DNA from: Wigglesworthia glossinidia
GTDB taxonomy: Bacteria > Pseudomonadota > Gammaproteobacteria > Enterobacterales > Enterobacteriaceae
Direction of reading: 5' to 3'
DNA: 64,000 nucleotides
Assembly: GCA_030827005.1 (NCBI GenBank)
Contig: JAVBJL010000007.1
Coordinates: forward strand, 1 to 64,000
The notes under the pieces were generated by a model. That model was given only the letters and a program-made list of their open reading frames with translations, made no database searches and had not been told where the DNA came from. The stretch's first letter is position 1. Each line of letters starts with the position of its first letter. The position numbers and the translations under genes were made by a program. Shown here one piece after another: positions 1 to 9,939 of the stretch.

Positions 1-425
1 ATATAACAATATGCAGTTTATTTTATGATTTTTATTTTTTTTGAAAAATAATTTTAATATAATTAAAATACAAATATGAGATTTCAATAAATAACAAAAC
101 TTAATTTACTTATTTAATATGATTAATATACTATTTATTAATACAGTAAGTAAAAGTATGTTTAATAACTATATTAGTTATAATAAATTTTTAATAATTA
201 TATAAAATATGTTATATATTTATTAAATATTTTAAATATTTTTTAATAAATTTTGTTAAAGTCTAATAAATCACTTTCTTATATAAAAATAAATAGAATC
301 TTTTTCTATAATTACGGATATAACATATATATTATTATGAAATATAATTATAATTAATTTGATTGAATTTTTTCAATAAAATAAAAGTTAAAATTAATCA
401 ACTAAATAATATTATCACAGTATAA
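1..425. other. AT-rich gene-free stretch downstream of pgpA
   Basis: I see no open frame of useful length, tRNA-like sequence or GC-containing hairpin here. It lies at the window edge, beyond the stop codon of pgpA, and is almost pure A and T. It may carry the operon terminator or a promoter for a gene outside the window, but nothing in it is distinctive. Confidence 0.6.
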
Positions 426-899
426 TTAGATTAAAATTTTTAATATTATAACAGAGTATATTCCTGCAATAATATCGTCTAAAACAATTCCAAATCCATT
501 TAAAATATTTTTATGAATTAATTGAATCGGGTAAGGTTTCCAGATATCAAAAATTCTAAAAACAATAAAGGATACTGATATATGATAAAAATCATTTGTA
601 TTATTTAATAATAAAATTAACCACATGCCAATAAATTCATCTAATACGATGCACGGATGATCATGATAAGATAATGCTTTTGTTGTTTTATCGCAAAAAT
701 ATCCCGATATTAATATAAATATAAATATTATGTACCAATTATATATAAAAATATTTTTTATATAATTCCATATAAAAATTGCAACTACTGAAGCTATTGT
801 TCCTGGCATATAAGGAACAAAACCGATACCGAACCCGGTAGATAGATTATGTATAGGATTGCACATACTAAATTTTGATTTTTTTTGATTTAATTGCAT
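426..899 (-). CDS. pgpA: phosphatidylglycerophosphatase A
   Basis: This membrane enzyme dephosphorylates phosphatidylglycerophosphate to phosphatidylglycerol, the last step of that lipid's synthesis. At 157 residues it is close to the usual size (about 170). The N-terminal glycine-rich segment GFVPYMPGTIAS (residues 26-37), the block HPCIVLDEFIGMW (81-93, with the acidic DE pair) and GIVLDDIIAG (137-146) are family signatures. The rest is strongly hydrophobic, consistent with several membrane helices. It is the last gene of ribD-ribH-nusB-thiL-pgpA, 11 bases after thiL, as in E. coli. With psd in the same window it indicates that the cell makes its own phospholipids. Confidence 0.93.
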   Translation of the reverse strand: MQLNQKKSKFSMCNPIHNLSTGFGIGFVPYMPGTIASVVAIFIWNYIKNIFIYNWYIIFIFILISGYFCDKTTKALSYHDHPCIVLDEFIGMWLILLLNNTNDFYHISVSFIVFRIFDIWKPYPIQLIHKNILNGFGIVLDDIIAGIYSVIILKILI

Positions 900-910
900 A
901 TTAATAAATA

Positions 911-1912
911 TTAAAAATGTTGATATATTAAGTTTTTATTTTCAATTTTTGGATATTCTCCTATTAACTGTAATCCTGTTTTTTTTGTACAAATTTCTCC
1001 AATACAAGTTAAAATTGTTCCGGTTTTATGTAAAAGATTTTTTAGTTCTTGTTTTTTTGTGACAGGGATCGTAAAACATAGTTCGTAGTCTTCTCCGCCA
1101 TATAAAGCGTATGACATAGCTTTTCCGTATTCTACATTATTTGATAAATGGGACGAAATTGGGATATTTTTCAAATAAATTTTTGCACCACATTGACTAC
1201 AGTGTAATATATTTTTTAAATCCATTATCATTCCATCTGAAATATCACAAGATGCATTAGCAACATTTCTTAAAATAATACCTTCTCGAACTCTTGGTTT
1301 TGGACGTGTATGACGACTAATTAAATATTTTTTACTATATATGCTATTAATATCAAGATGATTCATTAAAATTGCCAATCCTGCTGCGCTATCTCCTAAC
1401 GTTCCTGTAACGTATATTAAATCCTTTATTTTAGCATTATAACGAGACATTTTAATGTGTGTATTTTTTGGAATAATTCCATGAGCAGTAATATTGATAT
1501 TTAATGGTCCTTTATTTAAATCACCACCAATTAATTTTACATTAAATGTATTTAAGTGATAAAATAAACCTTTACTATATTTAGATATCCACGCTTCATT
1601 TATATATGGCACAGTCAAAGCTAGCATGAACCATTTAGGCGATGCCCCCATTGATGCAAGATCACTTAGATTTACTGATACAGATTTATATCCTAAATTA
1701 AACGGACAAGTATTTTTTAAAAAATGAGTGTTAAGCACTAAAGTGTCTGTAGTAATAACTAAATAGTTGGATTGGCAATTAACAACTGCACAATCATCTC
1801 CGATTTTCGATTTAATATATTTTGTTTTTTTATTATTTTTATTAAAATATTTTTTAATAATATATTTTTCTATTTTGTTATAATTGTTTTTTTCTTGAAA
1901 TTTTATAATCAT
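911..1912 (-). CDS. thiL: thiamine-monophosphate kinase
   Basis: ThiL phosphorylates thiamine monophosphate to thiamine diphosphate, the active cofactor. It has 333 residues against about 325 in E. coli. Visible motifs are KIGDDCAVV (residues 36-44, metal and ATP binding), TDTLV (55-59), NLSDLASMGA (81-90) and GGDLNKG (129-135), all typical of the PurM/ThiL fold. It starts 6 bases after the nusB stop, so it is almost certainly cotranscribed. Thiamine diphosphate is needed by SucA in this same window. Whether the cell makes or imports thiamine monophosphate cannot be judged from this window. Confidence 0.95.
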   Translation of the reverse strand: MIIKFQEKNNYNKIEKYIIKKYFNKNNKKTKYIKSKIGDDCAVVNCQSNYLVITTDTLVLNTHFLKNTCPFNLGYKSVSVNLSDLASMGASPKWFMLALTVPYINEAWISKYSKGLFYHLNTFNVKLIGGDLNKGPLNINITAHGIIPKNTHIKMSRYNAKIKDLIYVTGTLGDSAAGLAILMNHLDINSIYSKKYLISRHTRPKPRVREGIILRNVANASCDISDGMIMDLKNILHCSQCGAKIYLKNIPISSHLSNNVEYGKAMSYALYGGEDYELCFTIPVTKKQELKNLLHKTGTILTCIGEICTKKTGLQLIGEYPKIENKNLIYQHF

Positions 1913-1918
1913 AAATAT

Positions 1919-2336
1919 TTATTTAATTTTAAGATTTAAATTTGTTGCGATTTTATCTAATACTCCATTAATAAATTTATGACTTTTTTCTGCTCCAAAT
2001 ATTTTTGCTAATTCAATTGCTTCATTAATTACGACTTTATATGGAATTTTTATGTCGTAATTAAATTCAAATATTGCTATCCTCAAAACAGACAGTTCTA
2101 TGTAACAAATTTGTTGCATAGTACGCGAGAGCAAGCAAGGCAATATTAATTTATCTAAATGATTTTTATTTTTAATAACTCCATAATATATTTTTTTAAA
2201 ATAATTTATATCTATACATTTTTTTTTTATTTAATAAAACGTAATTTTGAATTTCTAATAAATTATTTTTAGAAATTTGCCAAGAATAAAGGGCCTGTAA
2301 AGCGCATTGTCTTGCGTAACTACGATGTGTATTCAT
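1919..2336 (-). CDS. nusB: transcription antitermination factor NusB, frame broken at a poly(A) run
   Basis: NusB binds boxA RNA with NusE (S10) in rRNA antitermination. The ATG at 2336 begins [19 protein letters not shown], matching the NusB N-terminus. After residue 36 the frame enters ten A (sense) at 2228-2219 and ends about ten codons later. The correct continuation, reading CIDINYF and then the conserved block [20 protein letters not shown], lies one base over and ends at 1919. Removing one A gives a 138-residue protein (E. coli has 139) with no other defect. The segment 1919-2143 alone would be only the C-terminal half. The gene sits 17 bases after ribH in its usual operon slot. It may be a slippage-rescued gene, a new pseudogene or a sequence error; the strong conservation on both sides argues against old decay. 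Confidence 0.85.
2219..2228 (-). other. A10 homopolymer (sense) breaking the nusB frame
   Basis: A run of ten T on the plus strand (A10 in the nusB message) lies exactly where the two parts of nusB change frame. Nine or twelve A would restore it. Runs of this length are known sites of RNA polymerase slippage in AT-rich insect symbionts. Confidence 0.85.
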
Positions 2337-2353
2337 ATTATAAACTCCCTATT

Positions 2354-2818
2354 TTATATATTTTTTAATAAATTTATCATTTCTAATAAGGATAATGCGG
2401 CATCTTCTCCTTTATTTCCAAATTTTGTTCCTGCTCTTTCTATAGCTTGTTGTATGTTATTTACATATAAAATACCTGAGCTAATTGGGAGATTATTTTT
2501 TATACTCATACTAGATATTATAGCGTTAAGATCTTTAGAAATAAATTCAAAATGAAAAGTTTTGCCTTTAATCACTGTAGCTATAACAATAAGTCCATTA
2601 TATTTTTTTTTTATAATTACAGTGTTAACCGTTAAAGGTATTTCATATATTCCAGGAACCCAAATAGTACAAATATTTTCGTTTTTTAATTGACCGACAC
2701 GTTCTAACACACTGATAGCTCCATTGATTAAACTGTTATTAATAAATGAGTTAAATCGTGCAACAATAATTGCAACTTTTGCATGAGACGCTTCTAATTT
2801 ATTTGCGATAATTTTCAT
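2354..2818 (-). CDS. ribH: 6,7-dimethyl-8-ribityllumazine synthase
   Basis: This enzyme condenses 5-amino-6-ribitylaminouracil with dihydroxybutanone phosphate to form lumazine, the penultimate step of riboflavin synthesis. It is 154 residues against 156 in E. coli, where the gene is also called ribE. The substrate-binding stretch IVARFNSFIN (18-27), WVPGIYEIP (53-61) and the catalytic His89 in KTFHFEF are present, as is the C-terminal block AIERAGTKFGNKG. It is second in the riboflavin operon between ribD and nusB. In this family the protein assembles into a 60-subunit shell. The gene looks intact. Confidence 0.96.
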   Translation of the reverse strand: MKIIANKLEASHAKVAIIVARFNSFINNSLINGAISVLERVGQLKNENICTIWVPGIYEIPLTVNTVIIKKKYNGLIVIATVIKGKTFHFEFISKDLNAIISSMSIKNNLPISSGILYVNNIQQAIERAGTKFGNKGEDAALSLLEMINLLKNI

Positions 2819-2854
2819 TAATAATCCTTATGAAATAATTTTATTAAATAAAAT

Positions 2855-4015
2855 TTAAATTTTTTTTATTTTTCTTTTGATAGGTTTTAAATTAAATCGA
2901 ACATCTTCGCCAATTCTGCATACATTAGATATAGAAAATTTTGGTGCATTATCTAATCTTATTGATTCAGATAAAAAAAATAAAGGTCTAGCTTTTTCTC
3001 CTAAAATTTTCGGTGCTTGATATAATATAATTTCATCTAATAACCCAGCATTTAAAAATGCACCAGATAAGCGTGCTCCAGATTCTATTAAAATATTATT
3101 AATTTTAAGTTTTCCTAATTTTATCATTAATTCTGATAAATTAATATTTTTTGTATTTTGATTTAAATCATATCTTGTATTATCTAAAATAATTTTTGTT
3201 ATATAATTTGGCCAAATTAATTTATCTTCTTTTGTACGAATTAATAAAATTTTACCGTTTTGCTTAATAAAAGCATGATTTGGTTTAATTTGATTTAAAT
3301 TATCAATTACGATTCTTATCGGCTGTCTAATTTCATTTTTTGGATATATGTTTTTTATTTTATTAGAAAATTCGTGCCATCTTACTGTTAGTTTTGATTG
3401 ATCTTGTAAAATGCTAGTAGCACTAGATAGGATAGCATCGCTTTCAGCACGTAGTTCTTGTACATTTTGACGAGCTTTAGATGACGTAATCCATTTACTT
3501 ATTCCACAGTTAGTTGCAGTACGTCCATCAAGCGTAGAAGCTAATTTTAGTTTTATCCATGGAATGCCAAATTTCATACGTTTAAAAAATCCAGGATTTA
3601 AATTTTTAGCAATATTTTGCATAAAGTTATATTCCACTTGAATTCCAGATTTTTTTAAAATTTCAAAGCCTTTTCCTGATATTTTAGGATTTGGATCAAT
3701 AGTGGATGCTATCACTTTTTTAACTTTTGCTTCAATTAACGCTGTTGTACATGGTGGAGTTTTCCCATAATGACTACATGGTTCTAAAGTGACATATACA
3801 GTAGAGCCACGAACAGATTTTGTAGTAGATTTTAGTGCACATATTTCTGCATGATCAGAACCTGCTTTTTTATGATAACCTTCTCCTATAATAGAATCTT
3901 TTTGAACAATAACACATCCGACATTAGGATTTGGAGGGGTAGTAAAACGACCTAATCTTGCTAATTCGAAAGCACGAGATAGATATAGTTTATCTTTTTT
4001 AGTAAATTTTTTCAT
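2855..4015 (-). CDS. ribD: bifunctional pyrimidine deaminase/reductase RibD
   Basis: RibD carries out the second and third steps of riboflavin synthesis. The N-terminal deaminase domain (about residues 1-145) has the zinc site HAE (55-57) and PCSHYGKTPPC (79-89). The C-terminal reductase domain (about 150-370) includes the substrate-binding stretch around KLASTLDGRTA and the LIESGARLSGAFL segment. At 386 residues it is slightly longer than E. coli (367), with a lysine-rich tail. It heads the minus-strand operon that runs through ribH, nusB, thiL and pgpA. The 389-base spacer upstream presumably holds the promoter. I saw no FMN riboswitch and no nrdR, which precedes ribD in E. coli. Confidence 0.96.
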   Translation of the reverse strand: MKKFTKKDKLYLSRAFELARLGRFTTPPNPNVGCVIVQKDSIIGEGYHKKAGSDHAEICALKSTTKSVRGSTVYVTLEPCSHYGKTPPCTTALIEAKVKKVIASTIDPNPKISGKGFEILKKSGIQVEYNFMQNIAKNLNPGFFKRMKFGIPWIKLKLASTLDGRTATNCGISKWITSSKARQNVQELRAESDAILSSATSILQDQSKLTVRWHEFSNKIKNIYPKNEIRQPIRIVIDNLNQIKPNHAFIKQNGKILLIRTKEDKLIWPNYITKIILDNTRYDLNQNTKNINLSELMIKLGKLKINNILIESGARLSGAFLNAGLLDEIILYQAPKILGEKARPLFFLSESIRLDNAPKFSISNVCRIGEDVRFNLKPIKRKIKKI

Positions 4016-4404
4016 GTTATATTTATTATTTATATATATATGATAATTTAAATTAAATTATTTTTTATTAAAAAATAAAAAATACTATAATTAATTATTA
4101 TATAAATAATTTTTATTTTTAATAATGTATGTATATTATCATACAATTTTTAATTGAATAAATTTTAAAAATTTTAGTTATAAAACTATTAGTAGATTTT
4201 ACATGAAAAGTAGATGATTTTTTATACTTAAATAGTATATTAAAATATATGTAAAGCTTTAAAAAATTTTTAAATAAAAATAATTATTAATTATTTTGAT
4301 TTGTTATTTATTAAAAATAAATTTAAATTTATTTAACTTTATTAAATAAAATAAGAAATATATAAAGAATGCGATTTTTGGATCTATTTATATTTAACAA
4401 TAAA
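4016..4404. other. AT-rich spacer between pyrB and ribD; no pyrI
   Basis: These 389 bases separate the stop of pyrB from the start of ribD (both minus strand). No open frame is visible, and there is no trace of pyrI, which follows pyrB in E. coli and would need about 460 bases. The ribD promoter must lie here, but the sequence is too AT-rich to choose a -10 element. Confidence 0.6.
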
Positions 4405-5340
4405 TTAAAAATTTTTATTAAATATTGCACATAAAATTGCCTGTCTTACAAATATCCCATTTTCTGCTTGTTGAAAATAATAAGCATATTTTGTTTTATC
4501 TACCTCGTATGAAATTTCATCAGATCTAGGTAGTGGATGTAATATTTTTAATGTTTTTTTTGCAAAAACCAAATCTTTTTTACTTAAGATACAATTAGCA
4601 TGAATTTGTGCATATTCAGATGCGTCTAAACGTTCTTTTTGAATTCTGGTCATATAAAGTATGTCTATAGTTTTTATTACATCTTTTAATTCATTATGAA
4701 AATAATATTCTATTTTTTTTTCTTTTAAAATATTAATAATATATTTAGGTAACATAAGTTCTTGATGTGCAATAAAATGAATACAGTTATATTTAAATTT
4801 TGATAAAGCCTGTGTGAGCGAATGCACGGTTCTACCGTATTTTAAATCTCCTACAATTGCAATTTCAAGATTATTTAATCTACCTTGAGTATCTTGGATA
4901 CTGAATAAATCTAAAATAGTTTGTGTTGGATGTTGATTTGCACCATCTCCGGCATTTATTACCGGAATTCCTCCTGAATATTCGGATGCTAATTTAGATG
5001 CTCCTTCTTTAGGATGTCTTAAAATAATAGCGTCTGCATATTTACTGATTACTAAAATAGTATCTATAAAGCTTTCTCCTTTTTGCGCTAAAGATGTATA
5101 TGAAGCATCAGAAAATCCTATCGACGAAGCTCCTAATCGATAAATAGCAGATTCAAAAGATAATCTAGTACGAGTAGATGCTTCTAAAAAACAAACTGCA
5201 ATAATTTTATTTTTTAATAATTCTGGTCTAGGTTTATTTTTTAATGTAAATGCAATTTTGATGATCAATTTTAAATTATCTTTTGTAAGATCACCAATTG
5301 AAATAAGATGTTTTTTATATAGCGGATTAGTTATATTCAT
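4405..5340 (-). CDS. pyrB: aspartate carbamoyltransferase catalytic subunit
   Basis: PyrB joins carbamoyl phosphate and aspartate in pyrimidine synthesis. The 311-residue length equals the E. coli chain. The carbamoyl-phosphate motif STRTR (55-59), the mobile loop with Ser80 and Lys87 ([11 protein letters not shown]), and the HPLPRSDEI segment near residue 270 are all present. In enterobacteria pyrB is cotranscribed with pyrI for the regulatory chain, but no pyrI follows here. The enzyme would then be a catalytic trimer without CTP/ATP control, unless pyrI lies elsewhere. No attenuator-like structure is evident upstream. Confidence 0.96.
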   Translation of the reverse strand: MNITNPLYKKHLISIGDLTKDNLKLIIKIAFTLKNKPRPELLKNKIIAVCFLEASTRTRLSFESAIYRLGASSIGFSDASYTSLAQKGESFIDTILVISKYADAIILRHPKEGASKLASEYSGGIPVINAGDGANQHPTQTILDLFSIQDTQGRLNNLEIAIVGDLKYGRTVHSLTQALSKFKYNCIHFIAHQELMLPKYIINILKEKKIEYYFHNELKDVIKTIDILYMTRIQKERLDASEYAQIHANCILSKKDLVFAKKTLKILHPLPRSDEISYEVDKTKYAYYFQQAENGIFVRQAILCAIFNKNF

Positions 5341-5452
5341 ATTTATTAGTAGTAAAATTCAATATATATTAAAAATTAATTTTATTTTATGTATTCATTA
5401 GGTGCTTATTTTAATTTATTAAAATATTAATTTTTATTTTATTGTAAATATA

Positions 5453-8095
5453 TTATTCGAGATATAATTTGACGTTTTTTATGAGTTTTGATTTTAAATT
5501 CAAATTTTTTTTAATATTATTTAGATTAAAGTTAATACTTTTTAAATAAAAAATTTTACAGAACATGTTCATGTGTTGCTTAATAAAATTAATCTCTTGT
5601 TGAGAACAGTTTATTAAATGTGCATGCATTAACTTTTTTTGAGGTATTTTCATGTCAATTTTTAATTTTCTTATTGCAATAATAATATTTTTTGTCCATT
5701 CGACTAATTGATATATATTTTCATTTTTTAAATATAGATTGATTTTTTTAGGAAAATATTCAAACATAATTATATTTTTTTTTGTATTTCCAAAAATTTT
5801 TTGAAAGTTACCCCAAATTTCTTCGGTTATAAATGGAACAAAAGGATGTAGCATTTTTAACAAATTTTTTAATATATTAATTAAAGTATAATATGTACTT
5901 TCTAAATATAAAATAATATTTTCTTTAAAAATAATTTTACTAATCTCTAAATACCAATCACAAAATTCGTGCCATACAAATTGATATAAATTATCCGCTG
6001 ATAAATCAAAACGAAAATTATCTAAATATTTTTTATGTAATATTAAAATTTCATTATACTTATGTAGTATCCATTGATCTAGAGGAGAAAAATAAATTTT
6101 GTCCGTATCAAAATTTATTTTTTTATTTTCTGTATTTATAAATATAAATTTACTAGCATGCCATAATTTATTACAAAAATTTTTACATCCTATGATTTGG
6201 TTTATTTTAATATTAATATTTCTACTATTAGAGGCAATACGTGCCATATTAAAACGCAATGCATCTGCTCCACATTCTGGAATCCCATGTGGAAATTCTT
6301 TTTTTGTAGAATTTATAATTTTTTGCTTTAAGTTTAAATCATATACGTCCTTTGTTCTTTTTTTTAATAAATCACTTAATGTAATTCCATCGATTATATC
6401 TATAGGGTCAATAACATTTCCTTCAGATTTTGACATCTTTTTTCCGTACTGATCTCTAATAAGACCAGTAATATAAATTTTACTAAATGGTACGTGGGGT
6501 TTTCCTGTATTGTCTTTTATTACATACATTGTTAACATAATCATGCGAGCAATCCAAAAATAGATAATATCAAATCCACTCACTATTACGTTAGTAGGAT
6601 GAAACATATCAAAAAATTTAGATTTGTTGGGCCACCCAAGTGATACAAAGCTCCAAACAGCCGAAGAAAACCATGTATCTAATACATTTTCATCCTGTAC
6701 AAGAGTAGCATCTGATTTTATTTTAAATTTTTTTCTAATTTCATATTCGTTATTTCCTGCATATGGTTTTTGATTATTATCATACCAAATTGGAATTTTA
6801 TGACCCCACCATATTTGACGTGATATGCACCAGTCTTCAATATTACTCATCCAACTTAAATACATATTTTCATATTGTTTTGGTATAAATTGGATGTTTC
6901 CTTCTTTAACGGCTGTTATGGCTGTGTTTGCAAGCGATTTTACTTTTAAATACCATTGATTTGTTATCATAGGCTCTAAAATAACATTGCTACGATCTGC
7001 TATTGGAAATTTAATTTTTTTTGATTCAATTTTAGTAATATATCCTAATGATTTTAATTTATTTACAACTAATATGCGTAATTTATTTTTTTTTATATCA
7101 TGAAATTCTTCTGGAATATCAATTTTAGAATCTTTAATAATGTTACCTTGGTAATCAAATACTTCTGGAAATTTTCGTAATTTTCCGGAGAATGTAAAAA
7201 TATTTATCATTTTCAGTTTATGTTTTTTACATATATTAAAATCGTTAAAATCATGTGCTGGAGTGATTTTTAAACATCCTGTTCCAAATTCTATTTTTAC
7301 ATTTACATCTTGTATGATTGGAATAGCACGATTTAATAATGGAATAATAACGTATTTTCCGATTAAATTTTGATATCGATTATCTTTTGGATTAACTGCA
7401 ATAGCAACATCTCCAAAAATAGTTTCCGGACGAGTTGTAGCGACTTCTAAAAAATTTAATCCTTGTGTTTTTGAGCAATTATCTAGGTAATATTTTAAAT
7501 ACCATATTTTTGAATTTTTTTCGCAATGTTTAACTTCTAAATCTGATACAACAGTATGTAATTTTGTATCCCAATATATAAGGCGATTTTTTTTATATAT
7601 TAATTTGTTTTCGTATAATTTTAAAAAAATTTTACGAATCGCTTTTGATGCATGATCATCCATAGTAAAACGTAATCGATCAAAATCTGCAATACATCCT
7701 AAACGTTGAATTTGTTGAATAATTAATTTTTCTGATTTATTTTTCCATTTCCAAGCTTTACGTAGAAATTCTGATTTTCCGTAATCAAAACGTGTTTTGT
7801 TTTCTTGGTTTTTTAATTGATTTTCTAAAATATTTTGTGTAGCAATTCCGGCATGATCAATACCTAATTGTAATAATGTATTTTTACCTTTCATGCGATG
7901 ATATCTAATTAAAATATCAATTATACTTTGTTGAAAAGCATGTCCTATATGTAATCCTCCGGTAATATTAGGAGGCGGTAGAATAATACAGTAATTTTTT
8001 TTTGTTAAATCAAAATTAGTGATAAAAAATTGATTTTTTTTCCAAATTTTATATGATTTCAGTTCAATATATTTTGGGTGATAATTTTTTTTCAT
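5453..8095 (-). CDS. valS: valyl-tRNA synthetase, C-terminal coiled coil lost
   Basis: This class I synthetase charges tRNA-Val. The signature PPNITGGLHIGH (41-52) and the KMSKS loop (GKKMSKSEGN, about residue 553) frame the catalytic domain. The editing domain between them includes the segment around ATTRPETIFGD. The anticodon-binding domain (FDLSADNLYQFVWHEFCDWY region) follows. At 880 residues it is about 70 shorter than E. coli (951). The chain stops shortly after the anticodon domain, so the coiled-coil arm that contacts the tRNA elbow seems gone. In E. coli the order is pepA-holC-valS; here holC is absent from the 160-base spacer before valS. Confidence 0.96.
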   Translation of the reverse strand: MKKNYHPKYIELKSYKIWKKNQFFITNFDLTKKNYCIILPPPNITGGLHIGHAFQQSIIDILIRYHRMKGKNTLLQLGIDHAGIATQNILENQLKNQENKTRFDYGKSEFLRKAWKWKNKSEKLIIQQIQRLGCIADFDRLRFTMDDHASKAIRKIFLKLYENKLIYKKNRLIYWDTKLHTVVSDLEVKHCEKNSKIWYLKYYLDNCSKTQGLNFLEVATTRPETIFGDVAIAVNPKDNRYQNLIGKYVIIPLLNRAIPIIQDVNVKIEFGTGCLKITPAHDFNDFNICKKHKLKMINIFTFSGKLRKFPEVFDYQGNIIKDSKIDIPEEFHDIKKNKLRILVVNKLKSLGYITKIESKKIKFPIADRSNVILEPMITNQWYLKVKSLANTAITAVKEGNIQFIPKQYENMYLSWMSNIEDWCISRQIWWGHKIPIWYDNNQKPYAGNNEYEIRKKFKIKSDATLVQDENVLDTWFSSAVWSFVSLGWPNKSKFFDMFHPTNVIVSGFDIIYFWIARMIMLTMYVIKDNTGKPHVPFSKIYITGLIRDQYGKKMSKSEGNVIDPIDIIDGITLSDLLKKRTKDVYDLNLKQKIINSTKKEFPHGIPECGADALRFNMARIASNSRNINIKINQIIGCKNFCNKLWHASKFIFINTENKKINFDTDKIYFSPLDQWILHKYNEILILHKKYLDNFRFDLSADNLYQFVWHEFCDWYLEISKIIFKENIILYLESTYYTLINILKNLLKMLHPFVPFITEEIWGNFQKIFGNTKKNIIMFEYFPKKINLYLKNENIYQLVEWTKNIIIAIRKLKIDMKIPQKKLMHAHLINCSQQEINFIKQHMNMFCKIFYLKSINFNLNNIKKNLNLKSKLIKNVKLYLE

Positions 8096-8255
8096 GATAC
8101 ATTATACTTTTTTTCGAAAATAAAGCTATTTTTAGTGTTAAACAAAATTTTTATTTTTTTAATTAAAATAAGTTTTTAAATATTTTATTAGTATTTTTAC
8201 TATCTTTTAAAAAATATTATAACTTTAAGTTAAAATAATTTTTAAAATTTAAATT

Positions 8256-9761
8256 TTATTTGTTTTTTTCATTTAAATAATCTATTAAAAATTGTGTTAA
8301 TAATTTCACCGGTCTTCCAGTTGCACTTTTATTTTTACCCGGTATCCATGCTGTACCTGCTATATCTAAATGCGCCCATTTGTATTTTTTTGCAAATTCA
8401 TATAAAAAACATCCAGCAGTAATAGCACCTCCTTCGTTTCCATTAGAATTAGATATATCAGCAAATCTTGATTTTAATTGATTTAAAAATTTTTTATGCA
8501 ATGGGAGCCTCCATACTAAATCATCTGTAATTTTTGCGGAGTGTAATATTTTTTTACATAAATTATCGCAGTTCGACATTAATCCAGTATAATGGTGTCC
8601 TAAAGCAACGACGCATGCTCCAGTTAATGTGGCAATATCTATTATTAATTTTGGATTAAATTTTTTTACATAAGAAATTACATCGCATAATACCAATCTC
8701 CCTTCTGCATCTGTATTAATAATTTCCACGGTTTTTCCTGATAATGTATGTACAATATCTCCGGGACGGCACGATAATGAATCGGGCATATTTTCACAGC
8801 ATGCTAAAATCCCAATAATATTTAAATTTAAATTTAATTCTAGTACTGCATGCATAATTCCTAATACTGCTCCTGCTCCACACATATCGTACTTCATTTC
8901 ATCCATGCGATGTGAAGGTTTTAGTGAAATACCTCCTGAATCAAATGTCAATCCTTTTCCAATTAAAATAATTGGTTTTTCTTTTTTTTGATCATTACCA
9001 TGATACTTAATAATTGCAATATAAGGTGGTTTTTTTGATCCCTGACTTACAGATAAATATGCATGCATTCCGATATTTTGCATATCATTTTTGTTGAGAA
9101 TTTCGATTGAAATTTTTTTACAATTTTTTTCTTTTAGTTTATACGATTGATGTGATAAATAATATGGATCACAAATATTAGGTGGAGTATTATTTAAATC
9201 TTTAGCTATTTTTATTCCTAATGTAATTGCTTGTCCGTGTTGAATGGCTAATTTTGCTTGTTTTATTTCATTTTGATAAGGAATATAAAAAATAACTTCA
9301 TTTAGATATATTTTAGATGTTTTTGCATGTTGTTTAAAATCGTGTAAACTATATAATTCTGCTTCTATTATTTCTATAGATTTTCGTATTTTCCAATAAA
9401 GACTTAAATTATTAATATTTAATGAAGATACGAATAACATAATTTTTGAATATCTAATAAATTTAATATAATTAATAATAGATTTTATAATTTTTTTATA
9501 TTTTTCTATATCTAAATTATTTTCTCGTCCGCATCCAACAGTTAATATTGCATTATGCATATATTCAGTATTTTGTACTAAAATACAAGAACCAAGTCTT
9601 GAAGATATTTTTTTATTTTTTTTAATATGTGAAACGTAGTTTTTATTAGCTGTTTCAATGTATTGAAAAGATTTAGACTCATGTATTTTTTCAAAAATTT
9701 CTAAAATAAATAATGTATCATTGTCAAGATTTATATTATCTTTTATAATATTAAATTTCAT
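8256..9761 (-). CDS. pepA: leucyl aminopeptidase (cytosol aminopeptidase A)
   Basis: PepA is a hexameric M17 metallopeptidase that removes N-terminal residues from peptides. It is 501 residues against 503 in E. coli. The metal and active-site blocks are clear: GKGLTFDSGGISLKP, the DEMKYDMCGAG segment, and NTDAEGRL near residue 348. In E. coli PepA is also a DNA-binding protein for Xer recombination and carAB regulation; whether that role persists cannot be told. The gene is divergent from lptF across a 178-base spacer, as in E. coli, so both promoters should lie in 9762-9939. Confidence 0.96.
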   Translation of the reverse strand: MKFNIIKDNINLDNDTLFILEIFEKIHESKSFQYIETANKNYVSHIKKNKKISSRLGSCILVQNTEYMHNAILTVGCGRENNLDIEKYKKIIKSIINYIKFIRYSKIMLFVSSLNINNLSLYWKIRKSIEIIEAELYSLHDFKQHAKTSKIYLNEVIFYIPYQNEIKQAKLAIQHGQAITLGIKIAKDLNNTPPNICDPYYLSHQSYKLKEKNCKKISIEILNKNDMQNIGMHAYLSVSQGSKKPPYIAIIKYHGNDQKKEKPIILIGKGLTFDSGGISLKPSHRMDEMKYDMCGAGAVLGIMHAVLELNLNLNIIGILACCENMPDSLSCRPGDIVHTLSGKTVEIINTDAEGRLVLCDVISYVKKFNPKLIIDIATLTGACVVALGHHYTGLMSNCDNLCKKILHSAKITDDLVWRLPLHKKFLNQLKSRFADISNSNGNEGGAITAGCFLYEFAKKYKWAHLDIAGTAWIPGKNKSATGRPVKLLTQFLIDYLNEKNK

Positions 9762-9939
9762 TTTAATTCCTATTTTAATAATACTTTTTATTCTAATATA
9801 AAAATATATTCAATTTTATTTTTTAAAAAAAATAATATTTTTTAAATATCAAATAATTATAAGATTATAAAATAACAATATAAATATATTTTTATTTATT
9901 ATACATTAAGTATAAATTTTTTAAAATTAATTATATACC

